In this document: piece after piece, positions 1 through 7,858 of the stretch | Numbering within the stretch: position 1 is the first letter of the stretch | How the letters are laid out: each line of letters begins with the position of its first letter | Assembly (NCBI GenBank): GCA_049516155.1 | Contig: JBEKTJ010000127.1 | Coordinates: 1 to 19,316, forward strand | Reading direction: 5' to 3' | DNA from: Bog-159 sp049516155 | GTDB lineage: Bacteria > Acidobacteriota > Terriglobia > Bryobacterales > Bryobacteraceae | Length of the DNA stretch: 19,316 nt | Made by a program: the position numbers and the translations under genes | The notes under the pieces: model-generated | What the model was told of the DNA's origin: nothing | Seen by the model: the letters and a program-made list of their open reading frames with translations, nothing else | Databases searched by the model: none

Positions 1-281
1 TCTTCGGTCTTCTTCAGGCTTGATATCGAAAGCACGTGACGATCGTTCTTCTCCAGTTCCTGCTTCAGTTGTTCGGCCAGCTCAATGAGCTGCGCCGCGT
101 CCTTCAGGTCCCTTTCGTGATCGGCCTTCAGGATCTCGTCCTGTTGGGATTTGCCGTTGGGAAGCGGAGCATCGGCTTCGGTGGCGCCCGGGTTGCGCGG
201 CGGCCTCACCTGCGATGTTGCCCACGGTGACAGGGCCAGCGCCAGGCCCGCCACGGCTGCGAAACGTAATAGGTGTTTCAT
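1..281 (-). CDS. Small exported coiled-coil protein, C-terminus cut by window edge
   Basis: The reading frame starts at ATG 281 and runs off the left edge, giving 93 visible codons with no stop. A GGGGA ribosome-binding site sits just upstream. The start MKHLLRFAAVAGLALALSPW is a short basic stretch plus hydrophobic core, then an A-x-S-Q type end, so it reads as a signal peptide. The mature part is polar and rich in Glu, Lys, Gln and Leu (about residues 45-93) with heptad-like spacing (AAQLIELAEQLKQELEK), suggesting a helical or coiled-coil protein in the periplasm. It lies 17 bases after the stop of the transglutaminase-like gene and was probably its operon partner. I recall similar short acidobacterial proteins but no assigned function. 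Loss of the neighbour does not seem to have damaged the part visible here. Confidence 0.75.
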   Translation of the reverse strand, partial: MKHLLRFAAVAGLALALSPWATSQVRPPRNPGATEADAPLPNGKSQQDEILKADHERDLKDAAQLIELAEQLKQELEKNDRHVLSISSLKKTE

Positions 282-298
282 GTTCCCCGCTGCCATCG

Positions 299-962
299 TC
301 ACGGCAGATCTTTGTACGCGTAACTGGTATCGACCGCGGTATAGTTGCCGCCATCCAGTTCGACGTACGGATATACGAAATAGTTCAATGGTGCGCCTTG
401 TTGGGCGGGAGTAAGCATCACATCGCGGGCCTTGCTTAGCTCCACGCGGTTCTCGTCGTGCGCGCCAAAAAAGTACTCGCGTTTAGCCGGATTCTTGGCG
501 GCTTCCGAAGCGTCTACCGGCACCCAGCCGATGCCTTTCGCGTAGAATTCCGCCCAGCAGTGGTACCCGGCGATTTTGCCCGCGCCGCGATCGGCGGGCA
601 GTGGAAAGCCTATGGCGAAACGTGCCGGCGCGTCGCACGCATAATAAATGTCGCCGTTGCCCCATCCCTTGCCGGTCTTGTCGTATTTCACGGTGGCCAC
701 AACATGGTTGTAGATAGCCCGCGCCAATGCGGTTATCATCCGTACCGTTGACGATCTCATAATGTGATTCGACGCGCAGCTTGGCGATGCGTTGGAAGGC
801 ATCGTCATGCGGCGCCGGCAGCCATTTGTCAACCGTATGTGCGCCCGTGGGGACTTCTTTCACAGTGACCGGGTATTCGAAGCTGAAAGAACGCTCGCGC
901 GGCGCGGGCAGATTTGCGGCCAAACCAGCCCCGGCTAGGCCGAGTGCCAACAGTGTGCGCAT
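299..962 (-). pseudogene. Transglutaminase-like protease-fold protein, frameshifted and missing the catalytic Cys segment
   Basis: Two minus-strand frames together make one protein. The N-terminal frame starts at ATG 962 (MRTLLALGLAGAGLAANLPA, a signal peptide) and continues to about 735 (...SHYEIVNGTDD). The C-terminal frame picks up at about 740 (...ALARAIYNHVVATVKYD) and stops at 299, so a single indel lies near 733-745. The C-terminal frame carries the family's His (GYHCWAEFY) and Asp (WVPVDASEA) elements of the transglutaminase-like Cys-His-Asp triad. In family members as I remember them, about 20 residues with the catalytic Cys (a GNCTDFH-like stretch) lie between ...YACDA and PARFAIGFPL; here those two are joined directly (about 620-640). 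The gene is therefore doubly inactivated. It is upstream of, and probably co-transcribed with, the small exported protein at the left edge. Confidence 0.8.
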
Positions 963-1007
963 AGCCTTATTGTATTGGTTAGGCGGGCATCCTGATGAAG
1001 ATCCGAT

Positions 1008-1885
1008 TTGACTCGAAGAAATATTCTGCAGGCGATGGGAGCGGGCGCGTTGGCGTCCTCAGTGGCGTCGCACGCAACTGTGGCGCAGGCGAGCGGCGAG
1101 GGCGCGGACACGCCCAAGATCTGTCTGCCGGTAGCCGCACTGGACGAAGCGGGCATGCGCGGCGTCAAGCAGCTTGGTGTGGATCATGTGGTTATGGGTG
1201 GTCCGCCGATCCCCTGGGATGAATCCGCGATCCGCCCGCGCATGGATCGCTTGCGGTCCGCCGGCCTGACGCTCGGCAACATGATGATCGCCGGCTTTCC
1301 GAACGCCATCTACGGAAGGCCGGGCCGCGACGAAGAGATCGAGAAGGTGCGCCATCGATTCGCGCCGCCGGCAAAGCGGGCCTCCAGGTAATCGAACACA
1401 ACTTCTACGCTCACCGCTTGGTGAAAGGATACTACGAAGAAATCGGGCGCGCCGGTGCGGGTCTGACCGCCTTCGATTACGACGGCGTGATGGATCTGCC
1501 GCCGCTGCCCACCGAGGGCGCGCACTCGCTCGAAGAAGTGTGGGGCAACGTGTCGTACTTCCTGAAGGCTGTGGTGCCGGTGGCCGCTGAATCGGGTGTG
1601 CGGCTGGCGTTGCACCCCAATGATCCACTGGGGCCCCTCAGCCGCGGGTAGGGCCAGATCATGGGGACGGTGGAGGGCTGGAAGCGGCTGATTGCCATCG
1701 AGCCCAGCCCGTCGAATGGCATTACCTTCGACTGCGGGGTCACGCGCGAAATGGGCCAGGACCCCGTGGAAGTTTGCCGCTATTTCGGATCGCGCGACTG
1801 CATCAATCATGTACATTACCGGAACGTGCGCGTAAGCAAGCCGTACGAGAAGTACACCGACGTGTTTATCGATGAGGGCCAGGTC
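1008..1885 (+). pseudogene. Mannonate dehydratase-like TIM-barrel protein with twin-arginine leader, broken
   Basis: The frame begins at TTG 1008 with TRRNILQAMGAGALASS, a twin-arginine-type leader. It continues with GVDHVVMGGPPIPWDES and GLTLGNMMIAGFPNAIYGR, characteristic of exported mannonate dehydratase / sugar isomerase-type barrels (the family dehydrates D-mannonate to 2-keto-3-deoxygluconate). A frameshift near 1349-1360 moves the sequence to another frame (IRAAGKAGLQVIEHNFYAH...). An in-frame TAG at 1649-1651 interrupts PLSRG*GQIMGTVEGW. The same frame then continues through GITFDCGVTREMGQDPVEV and INHVHYRNVRVSKPYEKYT to VFIDEGQV. After about 1885 the similarity ends and the sequence is the reverse strand of a helicase gene. 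The assignment rests on remembered family sequence; the three lesions are visible directly. Confidence 0.75.
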
Positions 1886-2584
1886 GCCGAGAAGCACGCC
1901 GCCACGTTTGTGGACGTGATGGGCCGCGATTTTGACGGCAGCAGTCTGGAAATCGAATAACGGCGATTTCTTTCGAGATATCGATGCACCAGCGGTCGGT
2001 CCAGCGGTCTTCGAACCACTTGGCCAGCTTGTTGCAGGCGTCGTGGTCCGTCCCGTCCACGTTGAGTTCGCCTTGCTTGGAGAGCCCGGCGAAAGTTAGA
2101 TTACTACTTCCGAGAAACCCAATCGAGGGGCTAACGAGGTCGTGGCGAAAGAGAAGATAGAGTTTTGCGTGAAGCGGATCGCGGAGGTAGAGCTTTACCG
2201 TGACCTTTCCGGCTTTGATGTGCGCGGCCAACCTCCGAAGACCGGCCTCGTCGGCGTCGGTTGGCGCGCCCATTGTTAATTGGTCGCGAAAGTGGCCGGC
2301 AAGCGATTTCTTGAGGCGAACCGCAGTCTGCCGGTCGAGCTCGCCATTCGCCTTGACGATGCGGAGAGCCTCGGCCAATTCTTACTGCGGGAGCGTCTGC
2401 ATCCCCACCAGCAGCCGGCAACAATCGCCTTCGCCTCCCGGCCATTGCTCGATGTGCTCATCAAGCTGGCGCCATCCGCGGAGGTTGAAGTATCCGACGC
2501 AGAAGTCCGCCCGCTGAGAAACACACAGGGTCGTCTTCAGCGTCGGCAATAGCTGCTGGTCGATGTGTCGAAAATCCGGGGCAT
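1884..2584 (-). pseudogene. N-terminal remnant of a phospholipase D-domain helicase (PLD-SNF2 type)
   Basis: ATG 2584 gives MPRIFD, then a probable one-base loss at codon 7 shifts to a frame reading IDQQLLPTLKTTLCVSQ and ADFCVGYFNLRGWRQLDEHI. A TAA at 2382-2384 interrupts LPQ*ELAEALRIVKANGE. The next part holds a PLD-type nuclease signature: LHAKLYLLFRHD (HxK plus Asp) and FLGSSNLT, then KWFEDRWTDRWCIDISKEIA. Near 1960-1964 the frame changes and LFDFQTAAVKIAAHH, then KRGGVLLGD, follows. That is the segment leading into helicase motif I (Walker A). About 40-45 codons seem to be missing between the two blocks, judged from remembered relatives. The sequence stops just before the Walker lysine, where it meets the mannonate dehydratase remnant. 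The helicase motor itself is absent, so the gene is dead. Relatives are often found in phage-defence-like gene sets. Confidence 0.78.
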
Positions 2585-2824
2585 CTCGGCGGGTTCCCGC
2601 GCGGGTTTTTACCCTGGCGCGCGGATGAGCATGATTTTATACGAAATGGAGCGAGGAGTTTCGAGGCTTGCCGTGCCGGTTGCCGTCCCGTAGAGACCGC
2701 CAACGTCTTATTATCGTTCGTGGCAGCCGTCCGCAATTCCGAAATCCGGAAGCTGGCGATTCTCAAGGTCGTCAATGGTCAACCGACGCCAACGAGGCCG
2801 CCGCCATTTGGTAACGTAGTCGCA

Positions 2825-2991
2825 GTGGAGCCGAATGAACCGTGCGGTCCGGACGAGACGTACAGTCCTGACGGCGTCGATTTGACGCTGATCCGGTGGA
2901 TGCTTCGCTGACACCCTCAGAGCGGTTGGAGGTGCTCCAGGATTTCGTCGATTTCGCGATGGAGGCGCGTGCCCGCAATCCCCAGGTCTAG
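2825..2991 (+). pseudogene. Small helical partner protein of the nucleotidyltransferase, frameshifted
   Basis: From a possible GTG at 2825 the frame reads ...YSPDGVDLTLIRWML and ends at TGA 2909-2911. One base earlier in phase, the sequence continues as SLTPSERLEVLQDFVDFAME to TAG 2989-2991. The two halves join as WML-SLTPSERLEVLQ if one base is restored near 2906. The product would be a leucine-rich helical protein of about 55 residues with no signal peptide. I recall such short proteins directly upstream of this type of nucleotidyltransferase in Acidobacteria and Verrucomicrobia, but know no function. It overlaps the next gene's GTG start, which points to translational coupling in the intact ancestor. 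The start is uncertain. Confidence 0.55.
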
Positions 2992-3375
2992 AGCCGCGGC
3001 GATTTTCAAGGAGCTGCACGACCGGCGGGTCGACTTTATCGTCGTCGGCGGTGTGGCGGCCGTGCTGCTGGGCGTGCCCGTGAACACTTTCGATTTGGAT
3101 GTGGTCCACGCAAGAGAACCGGATAATATCGTCCGCCTGCTGGACGCGCTGGATTCCCTCGAAGCCACCTACCGGACGCACCCGAACCTGGCGTTGAAGC
3201 CGAATGCATCGCACCTCTCTTCGCCGGGTCATGAACTCTTGATGACACGTTTCGGTCCATTGGTCGGCACGATCTCGAAACGCTGATTGCCGTCAAGGAA
3301 GAAGTGGGCGGCGAACGCTATTTGGCCGTGCTGCCGATCATGCGGCGGACACTCGAAGGAAAGCGCCGCCGTTGA
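2969..3375 (+). pseudogene. MNT-type nucleotidyltransferase-fold protein, internally deleted
   Basis: The frame starts at GTG 2969 and reads AAAIFKELHDRRVDFIVVGG, then VAAVLLGVPVNTFDLDVVH. This is the minimal nucleotidyltransferase signature: a Gly-Gly turn followed after some 13 residues by D-L-D. It continues to SHLSSPGHELLMTRFGPL, then loses frame near 3258-3262. The remaining C-terminus is in another frame (HDLETLIAVKEEVGGERYLA...MRRTLEGKRRR), ending at TGA 3373-3375. Remembered relatives have about 20-25 extra residues between RFGPLD and DLETLI, so a small out-of-frame deletion is the likely lesion. Proteins of this fold include toxin-antitoxin and antibiotic-modifying enzymes; a two-gene cassette with the upstream small protein fits a toxin-antitoxin-like origin, but this is inference. 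Confidence 0.7.
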
Positions 3376-3388
3376 CCGTTGCTGACCT

Positions 3389-4078
3389 TTATGGCCCGGC
3401 CTTGCCACGCAGTTCGCGCAGCGCGTCGCGGCCGATCCAACGCGCCGAACGGGAGTCGGTGGCGCTCAGCAGTTCGGCCACTTCAATAGCCGCCTCGCGC
3501 AGCGCGGGGTTGCGTTTGCCGATCTGGCGTAGCGCCCAGTTGACGGCCTTCTTCACAAAATTGCGCTCGTCGCCGGCGGCCTTTGAGATGAGCCGCAGAG
3601 CCGCGCGGAACTGTTTATCGGTAGCCTGCTTGTCGTGAACCGCCAACCCCGCGAGCAGCGCGAACGCGGCGCGCCGCTCGAATTCCGGCTCGCGGCGGGA
3701 CCACTCGCGCACCTTGCGCCAGGCGAACGGAGTTTTCCATAACAGGCAGATACAGGCCGAATCGCAGACGGACCAGCAGTCGAACTCTCGCACCCAGCGC
3801 TCCACCTCTTCTTCGGCGATTTGCAGGGGATCGGCAATCATGGTCGCGAGCATGCGGGCTTCCAGTACGTTGGCGGACCAGAGCGCGGACGCCAGTTCCA
3901 TTTTGCGGACATCGTCGCGGATGTCGCGGCCCAGCTCGCGGGCGATGGAACGTATGACCGGCGTAGCAACTCCGTAAGCTTTGGCGGGCCGGATGCCGTA
4001 GCGCGCCATGCCGGCGACGTTCTCCGCAGTACCGGCAGCGCGCAGGCGCCTTAGGATGTCGTTAGTTTTGGTCGTCAA
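3389..4078 (-). CDS. DNA alkylation repair protein, AlkD-like HEAT-repeat glycosylase family
   Basis: This 229-residue protein is close to the usual size of the family (about 220-240). It is all helical, as expected for the HEAT-like fold that grips DNA from one side and excises alkylated bases without flipping them. The conserved pair W102 and D106 (in FDCWSVCDS) has the same spacing as the W109/D113 pair of Bacillus cereus AlkD. Arg135/Arg136 (EFERRAAFALLAG) is placed like its catalytic Arg. The start is taken as TTG 4078 because GGAG lies seven bases upstream; the next in-frame ATG (4009) would remove the first helix. It ends 13 bases from the dead nucleotidyltransferase and is transcribed divergently from the beta-lactamase-fold gene with only 50 bases between them. 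Cytoplasmic. It is the first intact gene after the decayed segment. Confidence 0.85.
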   Translation of the reverse strand: MTTKTNDILRRLRAAGTAENVAGMARYGIRPAKAYGVATPVIRSIARELGRDIRDDVRKMELASALWSANVLEARMLATMIADPLQIAEEEVERWVREFDCWSVCDSACICLLWKTPFAWRKVREWSRREPEFERRAAFALLAGLAVHDKQATDKQFRAALRLISKAAGDERNFVKKAVNWALRQIGKRNPALREAAIEVAELLSATDSRSARWIGRDALRELRGKAGP

Positions 4079-4128
4079 GCAGCGGCTCCGTCAAGGCCCA
4101 TATTGCATCTTACTGATAAACTGGTCCG

Positions 4129-5376
4129 ATGCGAATCGCACCGAGGTTATGGATCGGACTGCCAGGTGTGCTGCTGGCGGGCGCAGCGTTCTGCCAGTCG
4201 TTGCCGGTCGCCAGCCGGCCCGACGATGTCGGCGTCTCCGCGCAGCGCCTGGAGCGGGTTCGGCGGCAGATGCAGGCGGACGTGGAGAGCGGCCGCATTC
4301 CGGGGGCCGTGCTGCTGATCGCGCGCAAGGGGAAGATCGCCGCATTCGACGCCATCGGATTTCAGGAGCGGAAGTCGCAGACGCCGATGAAGAAGGAGTC
4401 CATCTTCCGGATTGCGTCGATGACGAAACCGGTTGTTTCGACCGCCGCGATGATCCTGGCGGAGGAAGGTAAGCTCGATATCGGCGCGCCTGTGGCGCAG
4501 TATCTCCCTGAGTTCAAGGATGTCCGCGTGGGTGTGGATAAGGCCGCGCCCAAGCGCCCGCCGACCGTGCAGGATTTGCTGCGGCATACGTCCGGGCTCA
4601 CCTACGGTATCTTCGGCAACTCGGCGGTGGATGAATTGTACAAGAAAAGCACAATCTTTGCGAGTAATTCGCTCGCGGATATGGTCGCCACGATTGCGAG
4701 CCTGCCCTTGGCGCACCAGCCCGGTGAGTTCTGGGAGTATAGCGTATCCACCGACGTGCTGGGCCGGATCGTGGAAGTGGTCAGCGGCATGGAGTTGGAC
4801 CGGTTCGTGGCCGCGCGCATCACCGGTCCGCTCAAGATGACTGACACAGGCTTCTATCTGAATGCGTCGCAGGCTACGCGTCTGGCGCATCCGGATTCGG
4901 CCGCCACGGTGCCCGCCGGCGATCCCACAAAGAAGCCAGCGGTCTTGTCGGGCGGGGGCGGCCTGTTCTCCACCGCGGGCGACTATGCGCGCTTCTGCCA
5001 AACGATGCTCAACGGCGGCGAGCTAGGCGGTGTGCGGATTCTGGCCCCTAAGACCGTGGCGTTGATGACCTCAGACCAACTCCCGCCGGGGACGGAGCGG
5101 CATACCTCGGTCGCGACCTTGCTCGATGCATTCGGCCCCACACCTGAAATGGGCACGAGTTTCGGCTTGGGTTTCGCGGTGCGCACGGATGCGGGCCGGA
5201 ATCCCGTGCCGGGGTCGGTGGGGGACTTCTCGTGGGGCGGCATCTACGGCACTATATTCTGGGTTGATCCCGCGGAGAAGCTGGTTGCGGTGCTGATGCT
5301 CCAAGCACCGCGGCCGGTTCTTGTTCCTTACTGGAGGCAGACGCGGATGTTGGTATATCAGGCGCTGGTGAATTAG
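4129..5376 (+). CDS. Exported serine hydrolase of the beta-lactamase / class C penicillin-binding fold
   Basis: The 415-residue protein opens with a signal peptide (RLWIGLPGVLLAGAAFCQS). The nucleophile motif is S97-M-T-K100. The second motif position is Y204-S-V (usually Y-x-N), so the Asn is replaced, as in many family members that are esterases or peptidases rather than lactamases. The third motif is the GGIYGT loop at 370-375 in place of KTG, again typical of the broader COG1680 group. HTSGLTYG (153-160) is a family landmark. The substrate cannot be named: candidates are D-amino-acid peptides, esters or beta-lactams in the periplasm. It stands alone, followed by a hairpin repeat and the convergent ADOP permease gene. 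Confidence 0.88.
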   Translation: MRIAPRLWIGLPGVLLAGAAFCQSLPVASRPDDVGVSAQRLERVRRQMQADVESGRIPGAVLLIARKGKIAAFDAIGFQERKSQTPMKKESIFRIASMTKPVVSTAAMILAEEGKLDIGAPVAQYLPEFKDVRVGVDKAAPKRPPTVQDLLRHTSGLTYGIFGNSAVDELYKKSTIFASNSLADMVATIASLPLAHQPGEFWEYSVSTDVLGRIVEVVSGMELDRFVAARITGPLKMTDTGFYLNASQATRLAHPDSAATVPAGDPTKKPAVLSGGGGLFSTAGDYARFCQTMLNGGELGGVRILAPKTVALMTSDQLPPGTERHTSVATLLDAFGPTPEMGTSFGLGFAVRTDAGRNPVPGSVGDFSWGGIYGTIFWVDPAEKLVAVLMLQAPRPVLVPYWRQTRMLVYQALVN

Positions 5377-5385
5377 GGAACTAGA

Positions 5386-5405
5386 GACAGGCCGGGAGGC
5401 CTGTC
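5386..5405. repeat. Short palindrome between convergent genes (REP-like or bidirectional terminator)
   Basis: GACAGGCC and GGCCTGTC form a perfect 8-bp stem around the loop GGGA. It lies 10 bases after the hydrolase stop and 14 before the permease stop, between convergent genes. There is no U-tract on either side, so classical intrinsic termination is doubtful. The build resembles the short palindromes at 12293-12313 and 14094-14130. Confidence 0.6.
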
Positions 5406-5418
5406 CTACTCCTATTCG

Positions 5419-7806
5419 TCATTGATCCCGCAGACAGACGGCCGGATCAAGGCGGCGAATGGCAAGATACGGACCGAGACAGCTTCCCAATGCGACCAGC
5501 AAGAAAACCAAAGGAGTCAGGGCGAACGTCGACAAATCGTGCGGATCTACATTGTGCAAGAATGCGATCAACACATGCGAAGTCAGAAACACTCCGGCGA
5601 TGCCGGCGATCATGCCGCACAGCGCCGCGCCCAGTCCGTAATTTAGAATTAACCGCGCAATATGAATCGGCGAGGCGCCCAAGGCTATCCGGACGCCGAG
5701 TTCATGTACCCGTGTCGCAAAGGCATAACGCAGCAATCCATAAAGCCCCACGGCGGCCACGACGGTTGACACGATCGAGAAATTGAGAAAGAGCAATGCG
5801 TAGAACCGCTGCGGCAGGATAGAGTCCGAAATCGCGTCCTTCATGGTCATGACGCTTTCCACAGGTTGATTCGGATTGACGTTATAGATTGCGCCCCGGA
5901 TGGACTTGGCGAGCGGCAGCGGCCTCCCGGCCGTACGAATGAGGAACTGCGCATCGGATGAGCGCGGAAGGACTGTATATGGCAGGTATAACTGCATGGT
6001 CGCGGGATACAACGCGCCTTCCAAATGAGTCGCCCCCACGACTCCTACCACCCGGTACGACTGGTCCTGGCCGGAGATCGGGATGGCAAGTTCGCGTCCA
6101 ACGGCCTCCTCGCCGGGCCACAGCCGGCGAGCCATAGGCGCGTTGACGATCACGGAGGCCCGGGAGGGAGTGAGATCTTGTTCGGCGAATGCGCGGCCCT
6201 CGATAATTGGGATGCGCAGGACGCGGAAGAATTCCGGGGATATTGCCGCAACACTAGCCACATCGCCGCGCGCCTTCGAAATTCTGGCCCCCGGTTTATG
6301 CGGATAGACCTGGATCCCGCCAGTCATCACCGAAGGCTGCACAACGGAGACGTCCGTGACGCCCGGTATCGTCCGCATGCGGGCGAGAATCTCGCCTATT
6401 GCGTAGCTGCCACCGCCTTGCTCCGGAAACTCGATCTGCGTCAGTAGAACGTTCTGGGGGTCGAACCCCATGGGAGTTAGCGCAAGGCGAATGAAGCTGT
6501 TTAGTATGAGACCCGACCCCGTGAGCAGGACCAGCGTGAGGGCAAACTGGACCGCCAGAAATACCGCGCTGAACCTATGAACGCTGCGGGAAGATGCGCC
6601 GCGGCGGACTGCCTGCAAGTCGTACGCAACTGAGCGCTGGAGCGCAAGACTCCCCGGCAATATGCTGCTGCATAAAGCCGTCACGAACGCGATCGCCATG
6701 GCAAATATCAACGTCGGCGAGTCCAGGCGGGCCCGTCCGATACCGGGCAGTATCGATGCACCAAGCAAAACAAAGGTCCGCAATGCAACCGCAGCCAAGC
6801 CAACTCCCAGGGCGCATGCCGCCACCGCCAGGACGAATGCTTCCAGAAAGACAGTTCGGAACAGCCGGAAGGAGCCGGCCCCGAGCGCCCGGCACAGCGC
6901 TAACTCTCCCTTGCGGGCAGTGGCTCGCGTCAGCAGTAAGCCGGAAACGTTTAAGCAGGCGGTAAGCAGCAGAAGCAGCGCAGCGAACGTCACGATACGC
7001 AGTTTTTGCGGAGCGTCTTTGAGCCGCTCACCGACGATTGGGATAGCGCTGAAAAACCAGCCCTCGCGGTCGGGCAACTCGGCGGCATGCCGCAAACTGA
7101 GGCCCTGCAACTCCGCAACGGCAACATCCATGCGGACTCCAGGGGCGAGCCGGCCAATCAGAACGACTCCGACAGTGTCCTCCGCCCTCTGCTGTGGAGA
7201 GAGCGCCAGGGGAATCCAGAAGCCGGCATTCGATAATGACGAGAATTGAGAGCCCGCTACGCCTACGATAGTGTGTATACGGCCGTCGAGCGCAATCTTT
7301 CTGCCCAGAACCCGCCGATCGGCCCCGAAGTGGTTGCGCCAAATGCGATCGCCGATGACGACGGCTTCATCGCCTCCCGCAACATCGTCCGCGACCGATA
7401 GAAAGCGTCCGGCCTGCGGCGGGGCGCCCAACACGCTGAAATAGTTGCCCGACACCTTGACGCCGTCCGTGCCGAACGGTTCGCCCGCCCCAGTAACGAT
7501 GGCGTGGCTGGCGGTCGTGAGCGCAACGCCCGATAGAGATCTCACGTGCTCTTGCAGAAATTCAGCGTCTCGAGGATACAGCCCGGTCTCAAGAATGTGC
7601 GGCGGGCTGGCGAAGTAAACGTGGACAAGTTCGCCGGGCCTCGAAAACTCTACGGGCCTCGCCAAAACGGCTTGGACCACCGAAAATATCGTGGTTGCCG
7701 CGGCGATGCCGGATGCCAAGGTCACCACCACGGTCAGGGCGAATGTTCGATTGCTCGAAAGGCCGCGCAAAGTCTTGCGAAGATCCCGTAGAATTCCCGT
7801 TGTCAT
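5419..7806 (-). CDS. Orphan MacB/FtsX-type permease (acidobacterial duplicated orphan permease, ADOP)
   Basis: About 795 residues from ATG 7806; an upstream in-frame TTG (7830) would add eight residues. The layout is that of the duplicated FtsX/MacB type. A first transmembrane helix (FALTVVVTLASGIAAATTIF) is followed by a MacB-like periplasmic domain, then an FtsX core of three helices starting near RIVTFAALLLLLTACLN. Its conserved coupling segment is GELALCRALGAGSFRLFR. A linker helix (FSAVFLAVQFALTLVLL), a second periplasmic domain, and a second FtsX core (VHELGVRIALGASPIHIARL) complete it. No ABC ATPase gene is adjacent, the feature that gives the family its name. The function of the group is unproven; it may move peptides or lipoproteins or act mechanically in the envelope. 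It follows the Crp-type regulator by 52 bases on the same strand, so the two are likely co-transcribed, just downstream of the mini-protein genes. Confidence 0.9.
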   Translation of the reverse strand: MTTGILRDLRKTLRGLSSNRTFALTVVVTLASGIAAATTIFSVVQAVLARPVEFSRPGELVHVYFASPPHILETGLYPRDAEFLQEHVRSLSGVALTTASHAIVTGAGEPFGTDGVKVSGNYFSVLGAPPQAGRFLSVADDVAGGDEAVVIGDRIWRNHFGADRRVLGRKIALDGRIHTIVGVAGSQFSSLSNAGFWIPLALSPQQRAEDTVGVVLIGRLAPGVRMDVAVAELQGLSLRHAAELPDREGWFFSAIPIVGERLKDAPQKLRIVTFAALLLLLTACLNVSGLLLTRATARKGELALCRALGAGSFRLFRTVFLEAFVLAVAACALGVGLAAVALRTFVLLGASILPGIGRARLDSPTLIFAMAIAFVTALCSSILPGSLALQRSVAYDLQAVRRGASSRSVHRFSAVFLAVQFALTLVLLTGSGLILNSFIRLALTPMGFDPQNVLLTQIEFPEQGGGSYAIGEILARMRTIPGVTDVSVVQPSVMTGGIQVYPHKPGARISKARGDVASVAAISPEFFRVLRIPIIEGRAFAEQDLTPSRASVIVNAPMARRLWPGEEAVGRELAIPISGQDQSYRVVGVVGATHLEGALYPATMQLYLPYTVLPRSSDAQFLIRTAGRPLPLAKSIRGAIYNVNPNQPVESVMTMKDAISDSILPQRFYALLFLNFSIVSTVVAAVGLYGLLRYAFATRVHELGVRIALGASPIHIARLILNYGLGAALCGMIAGIAGVFLTSHVLIAFLHNVDPHDLSTFALTPLVFLLVALGSCLGPYLAIRRLDPAVCLRDQ

Positions 7807-7858
7807 CTGATCTGCATCCCGAACCCCCAACTAATGGACAACCATCGCAGCCTTCACC

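Noticed and set aside
2596..2610. CCCGCGCGGG followed by TTTTT as an intrinsic terminator
   Set aside because: The palindrome has no loop; only three base pairs remain with a realistic loop, so a stable hairpin is unlikely.
4147..5001. Minus-strand open frame (284 codons) opposite the hydrolase gene
   Set aside because: Arg/His-rich antisense shadow; the plus strand carries the S-x-x-K motif and signal peptide.
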